A stretch of 22,501 bases of DNA from Baffinella frigidus (Eukaryota; Cryptophyceae; Cryptomonadales; Baffinellaceae), in assembly GCA_026770585.1 (NCBI GenBank), contig MU646476.1, positions 323,457-345,957 of the forward strand, given 5' to 3'. A model generated the notes under the pieces. The model saw only the letters and a program-made list of their open reading frames with translations, had not been told where the DNA came from and searched no databases. Positions within the stretch are counted from its first letter, which is position 1, and each line of letters opens with the position of its first letter. The position numbers were made by a program, and so were the translations under genes. This document shows positions 15,156-21,892 of the stretch, piece after piece.

Positions 15156-15322
15156 TAATAGGGCAACGGCCTGAAAATGGGCCAGTTAGGCCTACGGCAT
15201 TGCCTAGGACCTCCTACTGTAGGCCGAGACTTTTTGGTCCTAGGATCCCTCGGCCTACGGTAGGAGGTCCTAGGCAATGCCGTAGGCCTAACTACCCCAT
15301 TTTCAGGACGTTAGCCTATGAA
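15156..15322. mobile_element. Family D element, copy 4
   Basis: TAATAGGGCAACGGCCTGAA to CAGGACGTTAGCCTATGAA; doubled core as in copy 2. Confidence 0.9.
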
Positions 15323-15328
15323 CACATC

Positions 15329-15448
15329 GGGCCACCTTTCCGTTACCTTATCCGTAGGACCCCCCCCCCTATGCCCCTACAGGTTGCCTACCGTAGCGTC
15401 GTAGGTCATTTCGCTTAAGGGTTATTCAAAACCCCTTCGAAGTCCGCC
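15329..15448. mobile_element. Family P element, copy 3, truncated left
   Basis: CGGGCCACCTTTCCGTTACCTTAT... to AAAACCCCTTCGAAGTCCGC. Confidence 0.75.
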
Positions 15449-15590
15449 CCACACGCCAGAGGGCTCGAAACCTCCACTTTTGACATCTTTCAGCGGAGAC
15501 CCGAGGGATTCTCATGTCACTTTGGCCTGATCTGGCTGAGATAAGACAGTCACTTCCCTCGAGCCCTCTGGCGTGGCCACCCTCGCCCGT

Positions 15591-15775
15591 GGCAAGTTGA
15601 CTTTTGATGAAAGGTTCGTAGCCAGTAGGCTCATACGCGCTACCGTAGGACCCTAGGGACCTGCCTAGGACCTCTTGGCGGTCGATTGTGACCGCCCCTC
15701 GCCCGTGGTCATGATTCCTCATACGCCCTACCGTAGGACCCTAGGACCTGCCTAGGACCTCTTGGCGGTCAATTA
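15591..15775. repeat. Two partial family B arms behind a dispersed 30-bp repeat
   Basis: GGCAAGTTGACTTTTGATGA AAGGTTCGTAG (also at 8277 and 18991) leads into the B right arm at 15612-15690. The arm recurs at 15716-15775. Confidence 0.75.
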
Positions 15776-15923
15776 GAACCCGACGCGGGACCCCTACGGA
15801 CCTGGATAACCGTTAAGCGATAACCCGCCTCGAATAACCCTTAAGCGATCACCCACCTTGAATAGAGCGCTGTGCCGAGAAGTTGGCCACGGGAAATAAT
15901 GGAATATCGAGAAATTGGAGCCA

Positions 15924-15977
15924 TTTTGTCAACTTTTGAGAAATTAAGTACCATGAATTTCTCAAAAGTGGACAAAA
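15924..15977. repeat. 54-bp hairpin
   Basis: TTTTGTCAACTTTTGAGAAATT and AATTTCTCAAAAGTGGACAAAA around a 10-base loop. Direct repeats GATAACCCGCCTCGAATA flank it at 15821 and 16042. Confidence 0.85.
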
Positions 15978-16093
15978 AAAATTCTCTCTTCTTTCGTTTT
16001 CTTCACGGACACGGCGTCTCAGGGAGGGGAGAAGCGACAACCCGCCTCGAATACCTTGAATAACCCTTAAGCGATAACCCGCCTTGAACAACC

Positions 16094-16234
16094 TTATCCG
16101 GGGAAACCTATTTTTCTTTTAGTTTGATGGCAAGGAAAATTACTACACAATTCGTTCTTATTAGTAATATTAAAGCATTTATGTAGTAATTTTCCTTGCC
16201 ATCAAACTAAAGAAAAACAGGTTTCCCCGGATAA
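16094..16234. mobile_element. Family G inverted-repeat element, long form
   Basis: TTATCCGGGGAAACCTATTT...GGCAAGGAAAATTACTACA pairs almost perfectly with the right end over about 52 bases. 141 bp. Confidence 0.92.
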
Positions 16235-16471
16235 AACCCTCAAGCGAGAACCCGCCGCCCACCATCCATGGTCGTAGGCACAGGGCTCCAGCGACCAGAA
16301 TCCAGGCCGCTGTGTTAACGTTTCTGTTCTTTTCCGGCGGTGGGAATGCTAGAGGTGCGTGTATCGGTGTTATCTCCGCTGAGGAACGTTTTTATTCTTT
16401 CCCGGAGGTGAGATCAGTGAACTATTTTATTTATTTATTTATTTATGCATGCTGTGTGTCCCCTTCGGCAG

Positions 16472-16537
16472 ATGGCGCTGATGCTCCCGTTCAACTTGCT
16501 CAAATATCCCTACTTCCCCTGGAAGCTCTTCTTCTAA
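16472..16537 (+). pseudogene. Echo 1 of the TALMLPFNW exon, 5' part
   Basis: Reads MALMLPFNLLKYPYFPWKLF and soon a stop, behind the acceptor CTTCGGCAG. It runs directly into a 66-bp inverted repeat (family G). First of three tandem units. Confidence 0.75.
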
Positions 16538-16601
16538 CGAAAATTACCACACAAATGCTCTATAATTACTAGTATGCTCCGGCTGTGTAGTAATTTTCGT
16601 T
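16536..16601. mobile_element. Family G inverted repeat, short form, copy 1
   Basis: AACGAAAATTACCACACA to TGTGTAGTAATTTTCGTT, 66 bp. Confidence 0.9.
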
Positions 16602-16714
16602 GCGCCAGAAACCAACATTCCGGTTCGTTTCCGGAGGTGAGATCAGCGAACTATTCATGTATTTATTTATTTATTTATTTATGCATGCATGCATGTGTGT
16701 GTCCCCCTCGGCAG

Positions 16715-16780
16715 ACGGCGCTGATGCTCCCCTTCAACTGGATCAAGCACCCCTACTTCCCCCGGAAGCTCTCGTTCTAA
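16715..16780 (+). pseudogene. Echo 2 of the TALMLPFNW exon, 5' part
   Basis: Reads TALMLPFNWIKHPYFPRKLS and soon a stop, behind the acceptor CTCGGCAG. It is again cut by a family G inverted repeat at the same point. Spaced 243 bp from the upstream unit's equivalent border and nearly identical to the intact exon. Confidence 0.8.
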
Positions 16781-16844
16781 CGAAAATTACTACACAAATT
16801 ATCTATTATTACTAGTATGATCCGGCTGTGTAGTAATTTTCGTT
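16779..16844. mobile_element. Family G inverted repeat, short form, copy 2
   Basis: AACGAAAATTACTACACA to TGTGTAGTAATTTTCGTT, 66 bp, at the same position in the next tandem unit. Confidence 0.92.
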
Positions 16845-16853
16845 GCGCCAGAA

Positions 16854-16879
16854 ACCAACATTCCGGTTCGTTTCCGGAG
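16854..16879 (+). CDS. Candidate exon end (SFPE) before the TALMLPFNW exon
   Basis: AACATTCCGGTTCGTTTCCGGAG followed by GTGAGA looks like the 3' edge of an exon. In phase 0 it ends HSGSFPE and joins TALMLPFNW in frame. The same edge with its donor recurs at 16631-16636 and 16402-16407, where the reading is ERFYSFPE. Its 5' border is not visible because the copies begin inside family G repeats. The short intron that follows (71 bp) holds an ATTT repeat. Confidence 0.4.
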
Positions 16880-16950
16880 GTGAGATCAGCGAACCATTTA
16901 TTCATTTATTTATTTATTTATTTATACATGGTGCGTGTCCCCTTCGGCAG

Positions 16951-17064
16951 ACGGCGCTGATGCTCCCCTTCAACTGGATCAAGCACCCCTACTCCCCCTG
17001 GAGCCCCCTGCGCCCCTGGAAGCTCTCATTCGACAAGCTCCCTGCCCGCCAAAACTGGCTCTCG
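16951..17064 (+). CDS. Exon of the plus-strand gene (TALMLPFNW exon, intact)
   Basis: 38 codons: TALMLPFNWIKHPYSPWSPL then RPWKLSFDKLPARQNWLS. Nearly every third position is G or C in this frame and not in the others. Acceptor CTTCGGCAG, donor GTACAT, phase 0 on both sides. Two upstream copies carry only the 5' part, and four downstream scraps carry only the 3' part. This is the only complete copy. Rich in Trp and Pro; family not recognised. Confidence 0.7.
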
Positions 17065-17159
17065 GTACATCCCCACATCTTTGTATGCTTTAGGGTTTGA
17101 GGTTAGAATGCTGACAGGGTGCAACACGAACCTTAACCACACACCGCCCCACGCCTTGA

Positions 17160-17340
17160 TCTCGTGAGGGTTGAGACTCTTGTTCGACCCTCAATCTCTT
17201 GAGGGTTGAGGCTCTTGTTTCATCTCGGGAGGGTTGAGGGTGGCCGTTCAAGCTCTCGTGAACGCCCGCGTGACCGGTCACGCGGACGCTCAAGAGCCTG
17301 CCACGCCTTGATCTCGTGAGGGTTGAGGGTGGCCGTTGAA
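17160..17340. repeat. GAGGGTTGAG-rich direct repeats
   Basis: CTTGATCTCGTGAGGGTTGA G occurs at about 17155 and 17308 with partial copies between. A palindrome CGTGACCGGTCACG lies at 17269. Confidence 0.7.
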
Positions 17341-17384
17341 GATCTCGGTCGACAAACTCCCTGCCCGCCAAAACTGCCTCTTGC
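17341..17384 (+). pseudogene. Echo of the TALMLPFNW exon, 3' edge
   Basis: GTCGACAAACTCCCTGCCCG CCAAAACTGCCTCTTG matches the FDKLPARQNWLS end. Further scraps of the same edge lie at 17495-17521, 17646-17671 (with the donor GTACTT) and 17697-17715. All are downstream of the intact exon. Confidence 0.75.
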
Positions 17385-17431
17385 TATTTTCTCACACCTC
17401 TCATCACCTTAGCCACGCCAGGCTGTTGGTT

Positions 17432-17490
17432 AGGGTATACCAGGGACGTACTTGGAGCCATTGGGTCGTTCTTGGAGCTTTGTGGGTGGC
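17432..17490. mobile_element. Family E fragment
   Basis: GGGTATACCAGGGACGTACT then TGGAGCCATTGGGTCGTTCTT matches the left part of family E. Confidence 0.65.
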
Positions 17491-17770
17491 CCTGCAAGCT
17501 CTCGTCCGACAAACTCCCGGCCTATTTTACATTTTTACGTTATTACATTATATCATTGTATTATTATGTTATTATAATATGCGCCAGGTCTGGCGCTCTC
17601 GGTACTTTCCCACACCTCTCATCACCTTGGACTCGGGGTTTATCCCGGCCCGTCAGAACTGGCTCTTGGTACTTATCTCAAATAAGCACTTCTATAGACA
17701 AACTCCCTGCGCGCCTCGGTCCGTAAAAATAAATAAATAAATAAATAAACGCACCTTTCTCTCCTCCCAG

Positions 17771-17889
17771 GTGGGCAGCTGGGTGTACTCCTCGATCCTG
17801 CGCCAAACGCCCTCCTCGCGGCACCCCTGGTGGCGCCTCGCCACGCCCAAGAACAACGTCCTCGTCTACGCGCCGTCCGAGCGTGACAG
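17771..17889 (+). CDS. Exon of the plus-strand gene (VGSWVYSS exon)
   Basis: Reads VGSWVYSSILRQTPSSRHPW then WRLATPKNNVLVYAPSERD, 119 bases, GC-rich third positions. The acceptor is CTCCTCCCAG behind a pyrimidine-rich tract; the donor is GACAG followed by GTGTGT. It starts in phase 0, matching the exon at 16951, and ends with two bases that complete Arg with the first base of the exon at 19619. I do not recognise the family. Confidence 0.72.
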
Positions 17890-18036
17890 GTGTGTCTCCG
17901 CCCGTGATGGGTGTGCCCAACACATTTAATGTGTGCCTAGCGCACTCTAGGTGTGTCCGGAACTCGCGCGTGCCCGTGATAGGTGTGTCTAGCACGCCCG
18001 TGACCGTGATGGGGTGTGTCTAGCACACGCGGGACC
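17890..18036. repeat. GTGTGTC-type repeat, copy 1
   Basis: CCCGTGATGGGTGTG... TCCGGAACTCGCGCGTG ... GTGATAGGTGTGTCTAGCAC. It is shared with 22263-22380 and starts exactly at the donor of the VGSWVYSS exon. Confidence 0.8.
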
Positions 18037-18095
18037 GTGGCGCCTCGCCACGCCCAAAAACAACGTCCTCGTCTACGCGCCGTCCGCACGTGACA
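18036..18095 (+). pseudogene. Echo of the VGSWVYSS exon, 3' half
   Basis: Reads WRLATPKNNVLVYAPSARD with the donor GTTAAC, one amino-acid change from the original. A shorter scrap (CCGCACGTGACAG plus GTTAAC) lies at 18287-18300. Both are downstream of the intact exon. Confidence 0.8.
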
Positions 18096-18130
18096 GGTTA
18101 ACGCCACAAGCTAACGCCAGTGGACCCGTA

Positions 18131-18287
18131 AGCCTACGGTAGGAACCCCCCCTCCTCCTACGACGTTTGAAACAAAAAGGTCTTTAAAAGTCGTAGGAGC
18201 TAAAATCGACCGCCAGCGAGGTACTTAGGGCCTACGGATTGCCTACGGTAGGCGCCCCCCTCCTACGACTTTTCAAGACCTTTTTGT
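18131..18287. mobile_element. Family I element, rearranged
   Basis: AGCCTACGGTAGGAACCCCC then an A/T-rich centre. An inverted second half (CCTACGGATTGCCTACGGTA) lies at 18227-18287. Confidence 0.75.
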
Positions 18288-18466
18288 CCGCACGTGACAG
18301 GTTAACGCCACAACTCCGACGGTGTTCAAAAGGTCCGTAGGCCGTAGGAAGAACCCTGTGTCCCTACGGATTGCCTACCGTAGGGTTCTGGCGGAGAGAG
18401 CACGGCCGCCGCACACGACGGGGACTCGTTGCCCCCCTCCCCAAACACCCCACACGCATGAGGTAA

Positions 18467-18600
18467 CGTCCTGAAAACCGGGTGCTTAGGCCTACGGTGT
18501 TGCCTACGGTAGGCCGTAGGGCCCCTAGGAACTAGTGTTTCATAGGACCCCCCCTAGGCCCCTACGGCCTACCGTAGGTAATACCGTAGGCTCGGACGTC
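18467..18600. mobile_element. Degenerate family D element
   Basis: AGGTAACGTCCTGAAAACCG then a core with CCTACGGTAGGCC and CCTACCGTAGG. The right end is unclear. Confidence 0.55.
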
Positions 18601-18658
18601 CGCCAGCAGGTTGCCCCCCTCCCTACTAATGCCACAAGCTAACGCCAGCGGGCCCGTT

Positions 18659-18759
18659 AGCCTACGGTAGGAACCCCCCCCTCCTCCTACGACGTTAAAA
18701 CAAAAAAGGTCTTTAAAAGTCGTAGGAGGGGGGCGCCTACCGTAGGCAATCCGTAGGCT
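18659..18759. mobile_element. Family I element, intact
   Basis: AGCCTACGGTAGGAACCCCC CCC-TCCTCCTACGACG pairs with CGTAGGAGGGGGGCGCCTAC CGTAGG. Confidence 0.82.
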
Positions 18760-18884
18760 CCAGGTACCTCGCTTGACTCTACTCATAAGTTGACGTAAGT
18801 TGACGGACGTGTAGGGGATTTGGCGTTAGGAAAACGACTTCTAGAAGTGCTTATTTGAGATTAACTCTCGTCTGTGGTCCGCAG

Positions 18885-18904
18885 GGACATCTGCTGCTCG
18901 TGGT
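18885..18904 (+). pseudogene. Echo of the cupin-like exon, 5' edge, inside a palindrome
   Basis: GGACATCTGCTGCTCGTGG with its acceptor GTCCGCAG repeats the start of the exon at 19619. About 110 bp of intron sequence before it (from 18775) is shared with 19520-19618. It then turns back on itself in a 46-bp perfect palindrome. Confidence 0.8.
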
Positions 18905-18938
18905 CTGGGGCGTAGCTACGCCCCAGACCACGAGCAGC
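18893..18938. repeat. 46-bp perfect palindrome made from exon sequence
   Basis: GCTGCTCGTGGTCTGGGGCG TAG followed at once by its complement. The outer part is the start of the cupin-like exon. Confidence 0.95.
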
Positions 18939-19109
18939 CGCTCCAACACCTCCCACGCGCAAAAACATCCGTAAAGTTAATTGTCTTCAGGCAACTTGAC
19001 TTTTGATGAAAGGTTCGTAGTCTACCGTGTGGTAGGGGTGAACTGGAGCGTATATATATATCTAGTGGCGGCACACCAACGGCGTCACACTCTCGTCTGT
19101 GGTCCGCAG

Positions 19110-19129
19110 GGTCATCTGCTGCTCGTGGT
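19110..19129 (+). pseudogene. Echo of the cupin-like exon, 5' edge (second)
   Basis: GTCATCTGCTGCTCGTGG behind GTCCGCAG, again running into a palindrome (19133-19173). Confidence 0.75.
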
Positions 19130-19132
19130 CTG

Positions 19133-19173
19133 GGGCGTAGCTACCAACACTGTTGGTGTTGGTAGCTACGCCC
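19133..19173. repeat. 41-bp palindrome
   Basis: GGGCGTAGCTACCAACAC and GTGTTGGTAGCTACGCCC around a 5-base centre. Confidence 0.92.
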
Positions 19174-19268
19174 TACCGTCAACTTGTTCTTGACTCTACT
19201 CCTAAGTTGACGTAAGTTGCTCTAGGTGGGATGAGTTCTAGGTGGGATGCGCTCTAGGTGTGTGCAGT

Positions 19269-19351
19269 GCTCATCACCTGTCGGGCAGGTGATGAGCCTC
19301 GTGGGCGGGCAGGTGATGAGCCTCGTGGGAGAGGTGTTGCAACACCTCCCA
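19269..19351. repeat. Donor-site repeats in both orientations plus hairpin
   Basis: GCTCATCACCTG-TCGGG-CAGGTGATGAGC inverts the donor of the cupin-like exon. The donor is repeated at 19313. A hairpin GAGGTGTTGCAACACCTC follows at 19330. Confidence 0.85.
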
Positions 19352-19482
19352 CTAGATACGGTTCGCTCTACTTCACACCAACGCCGTCACGCTCGCGTCC
19401 GTGGTCTGAGGATGTGGGTGACCTTCTTCTTCGCCAATTCTTTCAAGAGAAAACACCGCTCATTCCCATGTGTGCTCCGCAG

Positions 19483-19519
19483 GCACATCTGCTGCTCGTG
19501 GCCGATCTACAAGCACGGC
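19483..19519 (+). pseudogene. Echo of the cupin-like exon, 5' third
   Basis: Matches DICCSWPIYKHG behind the acceptor CTCCGCAG, then breaks off into GTAAGTGACG. It lies 136 bp upstream of the intact exon. Confidence 0.8.
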
Positions 19520-19618
19520 GTAAGTGACGTAAGTTGACGGATGTGTAGGGGATTTGGCGTTAGGAAAACGACGTCTAGAAGTGTTTATTTGAGATTAACT
19601 CGCATCTGCGGTCCGCAG

Positions 19619-19739
19619 GGACATCTGCTGCTCGTGGCCGATCTACAAGCACGGCGCGGGGTCCGCCGTGGTGGACTATCCGGAGCCTGGGGCGTACCTT
19701 CTGCTCGCGGGCAGCGCCACCCTCTCGCTGGACGGACAG
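19619..19739 (+). CDS. Cupin-like exon (SWPIYKHG exon, intact)
   Basis: Reads DICCSWPIYKHGAGSAVVDY then PEPGAYLLLAGSATLSLDGQ, 121 bases. Acceptor GTCCGCAG, donor GACAG followed by GTGATG. The first base completes Arg with the previous exon; the end is phase 0. Together with the last exon it resembles a small single-domain cupin (Cupin_3/DUF861 type): a WP-x-W/Y-x-x-G start, a PEPGAYLLLAG strand where these proteins have an ETCYVLEG-like strand, and a following GDLV-x-x-P turn. The metal-binding histidines of catalytic cupins are not evident. Assignment by pattern only. Confidence 0.68.
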
Positions 19740-19902
19740 GTGATGAGCCTCTTGGGAGGGATGTGGGGGGGGGTTGTAGGGTCATGGGTTGTTGGGAATT
19801 GGAGCCCTTCGTGGGCGCTACAATGTTTTTTTGTTCCACGAAACACTTTTAGCGCGAATCGTTGCGTGTGAAATCCCCGCTTGTGCCATGGCGCGGCTGT
19901 CT

Positions 19903-19936
19903 GGAGCCTGGGGCGTACCTTCTGCTGTCGGGGACA
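19903..19936 (+). pseudogene. Echo of the cupin-like exon, 3' part with internal deletion
   Basis: GAGCCTGGGGCGTACCTTCT then GCTGTCGGGGACAG followed by GTGAC: the PEPGAYLL segment is joined directly to the exon end and donor. Downstream of the intact exon. Confidence 0.7.
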
Positions 19937-19987
19937 GGTGACTTTCATGGGGTAGCGGAGTGAGAACAGGGTAGTTAAGCCTACGGT

Positions 19988-20093
19988 GTTGACTTTGGTA
20001 GGGACCCTAGGACGGTGTTGACTTTGGTAGGTACCCTAGGAGTTGACTTTGGTAGGTACCCTAGGAGTTGACTTTGGTAGGGGCCCTAGGACC
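19988..20093. repeat. Four tandem copies of a 25-29-bp repeat
   Basis: GTTGACTTTGGTAGGTACCC TAGGA, combining GTTGACTTT with the MITE core word CCCTAGGA. Confidence 0.9.
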
Positions 20094-20112
20094 TCCTACG
20101 AGAAACCCGGGC

Positions 20113-20146
20113 TGGCGGGGAACGCCGCCCTCTCGCTTGACGGGCA
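20113..20146 (+). pseudogene. Echo of the cupin-like exon, 3' edge, split by element V
   Basis: GCGGGGAACGCCGCCCTCTC then GCTTGACGGGCAG matches AGSATLSLDGQ. Its donor GGTGATGAGCC is interrupted after GGT by a 339-bp foldback element and resumes at 20489. Confidence 0.8.
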
Positions 20147-20149
20147 GGT

Positions 20150-20488
20150 CCACGCGACGATGATCTGTGTACCAACTTGATTGCGTCTTTCTATTATTTG
20201 TGCACTACTAAAACTATTGTTGTCCGGAATCCGGACTAAGTTGACAGATTTGTGGGTGAATTGACTTTAAAAAATGCCAAGTTAGTACACAGGTCATCGT
20301 GGCGTGGGGTCCACGCAACGATGATCTATGCACCAAACCCCTCTGTTTCAAAAGTCGACTCGCCTTCGATCGCCCACAAATCTGTCAACTTATCCGGGTT
20401 CCAGATTAAAATACTTTTACAAGTGCAGGAATAATAGAAAGACGCAACAAAAGTACACCTGTTTGATACACAGGCCATCGTCGCGTGG
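20150..20488. mobile_element. Element V: 339-bp foldback element with 3-bp target duplication
   Basis: CCACGCGACGATGATCTGTG at the left and CAGGCCATCGTCGCGTGG at the right continue into about 110-bp inverted arms. A second inverted pair of the same ends lies at the centre (20287-20336). It is flanked by GGT on both sides; removal restores GGCAGGTGATGAGCC, which exists uninterrupted at 19305 and 19735. Confidence 0.9.
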
Positions 20489-20596
20489 GGTGATGAGCCT
20501 CGTGGGAGGGATTTGGGGAAGCGAGGGTTCAGGGTCGGGAAACGGCATTTCCCTCTTGCTCGCATACACAGCGGTCTAGGGAGGGGCAACAGCTTC

Positions 20597-20727
20597 AGAA
20601 TCAGGCCATTTCTGGTTACTTTATCCGTGGGAAACCCCCCCATGTCCCTACGGGTGGCCTACCGTAGGGTCCCGGGTCTTATCGCGTAAGGGTTATTCGA
20701 AATCCCTTCGAAGTCCGCTGCGTGGAT
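20597..20727. mobile_element. Family P element, copy 4
   Basis: GGCCATTTCTGGTTACTTTA TCC... to GAAATCCCTTCGAAGTCCGC. Confidence 0.75.
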
Positions 20728-20730
20728 GCA

Positions 20731-20885
20731 CCACGCCCACTCCAGGCCTTTGGGTGGGGTATTCCATGCTCGTTCTTGGAGCCGTTTGCTCGTTCTTGGA
20801 GCCGTTTTTTTGCTAAAAATGACTTTTGAGGAATTTTCCCCGTCAAAAATGACTTTTGAATACCCCCCCCTCCAGCCCTGCGTGG
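20731..20885. mobile_element. Family E element, copy 3
   Basis: CCACGCCCACTCCAGG...GGGTGGGGTATTCC to GAATACCCCCCCCTCCAGCC CTGCGTGG, with an internal duplication of GCTCGTTCTTGGAGCCGTTT. Confidence 0.85.
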
Positions 20886-21060
20886 ATCCGAGTCCTCGAA
20901 CCTGGTGGCATATCCAGGAGCACAGGGTTCCACTCGGGAGGCTGCGGGGCACGTCGCTCCCCGGAAATCCAGGGAGGGGCACGTCCCCTCCCGCAAATCC
21001 GGGGAGGGACATGACAAAGTGCTGACTTCTGGCGCGTGTTTCTTGGGCAAGCATCCAACG

Positions 21061-21138
21061 ATTGCCTTAGCATGGTTCCTCTCACGATTGACTTAGCATG
21101 GTTCCTCCAATCATTGACTTAGCATGGTTCCTCCATAG
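21061..21138. repeat. Three tandem copies of a 26-bp repeat
   Basis: ATTGACTTAGCATGGTTCCT CCAATC at 21061, 21087 and 21113. Confidence 0.92.
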
Positions 21139-21287
21139 TGTTCCGATCGGTCCCACCACTTAGCAAGCCACCGGTGCCTTGCGGAATCAGCCCATTTCAA
21201 CCATTCCCGTACACGTTTCAAACCCGTTTGCTAGTAACGTGACCAAACCCACCCAGAAATCCGGGAGGGACAGGCGCCGGTGGCTGC

Positions 21288-21410
21288 TACAGGGCTACCT
21301 CGCTCATTAGAAACCGCCCCCTCCCCCTAGGACCACCCTAGGGCCCTAGGCATAGGCCTACTGTAGGGTCATAGGGGGGCGCGGTTTCTTATGAGCGAGG
21401 TACCCCTGTG
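21288..21410. mobile_element. Family A MITE, full-length
   Basis: TACAGGGCTACCTCGCTCAT to TATGAGCGAGGTACCCCTGT, 123 bp. Confidence 0.9.
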
Positions 21411-21539
21411 TGTGGGGGCGTGTCCTGACTCGCGAGTAACCCTTGGATGGGGATAGGCCCGCCTCGGCAGACGTTGGAGCCATTGGCTGGAATCTCACGG
21501 CCCCCCACCGGTGGCAGGACTGAAGGGTGGTTGGTTGGT

Positions 21540-21783
21540 TTAGGGTTTGGGGTTTAGGGTTGAGGGCAAGGCCCGGCTGGGGTTCGACTTGGGAGGCGGA
21601 CAGAAACCCGAAACCCGAAACCCGAAACCCGAAGCCGAAAGCCGAAAGCGAAAGCCGAAATCCGAAAGCCGAAACCCGAAGCCGAAACCCGAGAGCGAAA
21701 CCCGAAACCCGAAACCCGAAACCCGAAACCCGAAACCGAAACCCGAAACCGAAACCCGAAACCCGAAACCCGAAACCCGAAAC
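21540..21783. repeat. Telomere-like array before the last exon
   Basis: A short G-rich part (21540-21567), then about 25 CCCGAAA and CCGAAA/GCCGAAA units (21602-21783), ending four bases before the acceptor of the last exon. Confidence 0.93.
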
Positions 21784-21787
21784 GCAG

Positions 21788-21892
21788 GACACGGAGGTGG
21801 CGGCGGGCGACTTGGTGCGGATCCCAGAGCAGGTTCAGGTGGTGTGGACTGTGCGCGAGGGCCTCATGATGCACTACACCTTCGGGTACTGA
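21788..21892 (+). CDS. Last exon: C-terminal half of a cupin-like domain
   Basis: 35 codons including the stop: DTEVAAGDLVRIPEQVQVVW then TVREGLMMHYTFGY. VAAGDLV-x-IP followed by W-x-V-R-E and a final HY-F-G is close to the C-terminal half of Cupin_3/DUF861 proteins (GDLV-x-FP ... W-V ... K-x-Y). The acceptor is AACGCAG directly behind a (CCCGAAA)n array; the exon starts in phase 0 as required by the exon at 19619, 2.05 kb upstream. The bases around the stop (TTCGGGTACTGA) are repeated in tandem behind it. Confidence 0.7.
   Translation, partial: DTEVAAGDLVRIPEQVQVVWTVREGLMMHYTFGY

Larger units (their letters stand above)
16390..17030. repeat. Three tandem units spanning an exon end, an intron and an exon start
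   Basis: Equivalent points lie at 16402, 16631 and 16874 (spacing 229 and 243 bp). Each unit has the SFPE donor edge, an (ATTT)n intron, the acceptor and the TALMLPF exon start. Units 1 and 2 end in family G repeats; only unit 3 carries the whole exon. Confidence 0.92.
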
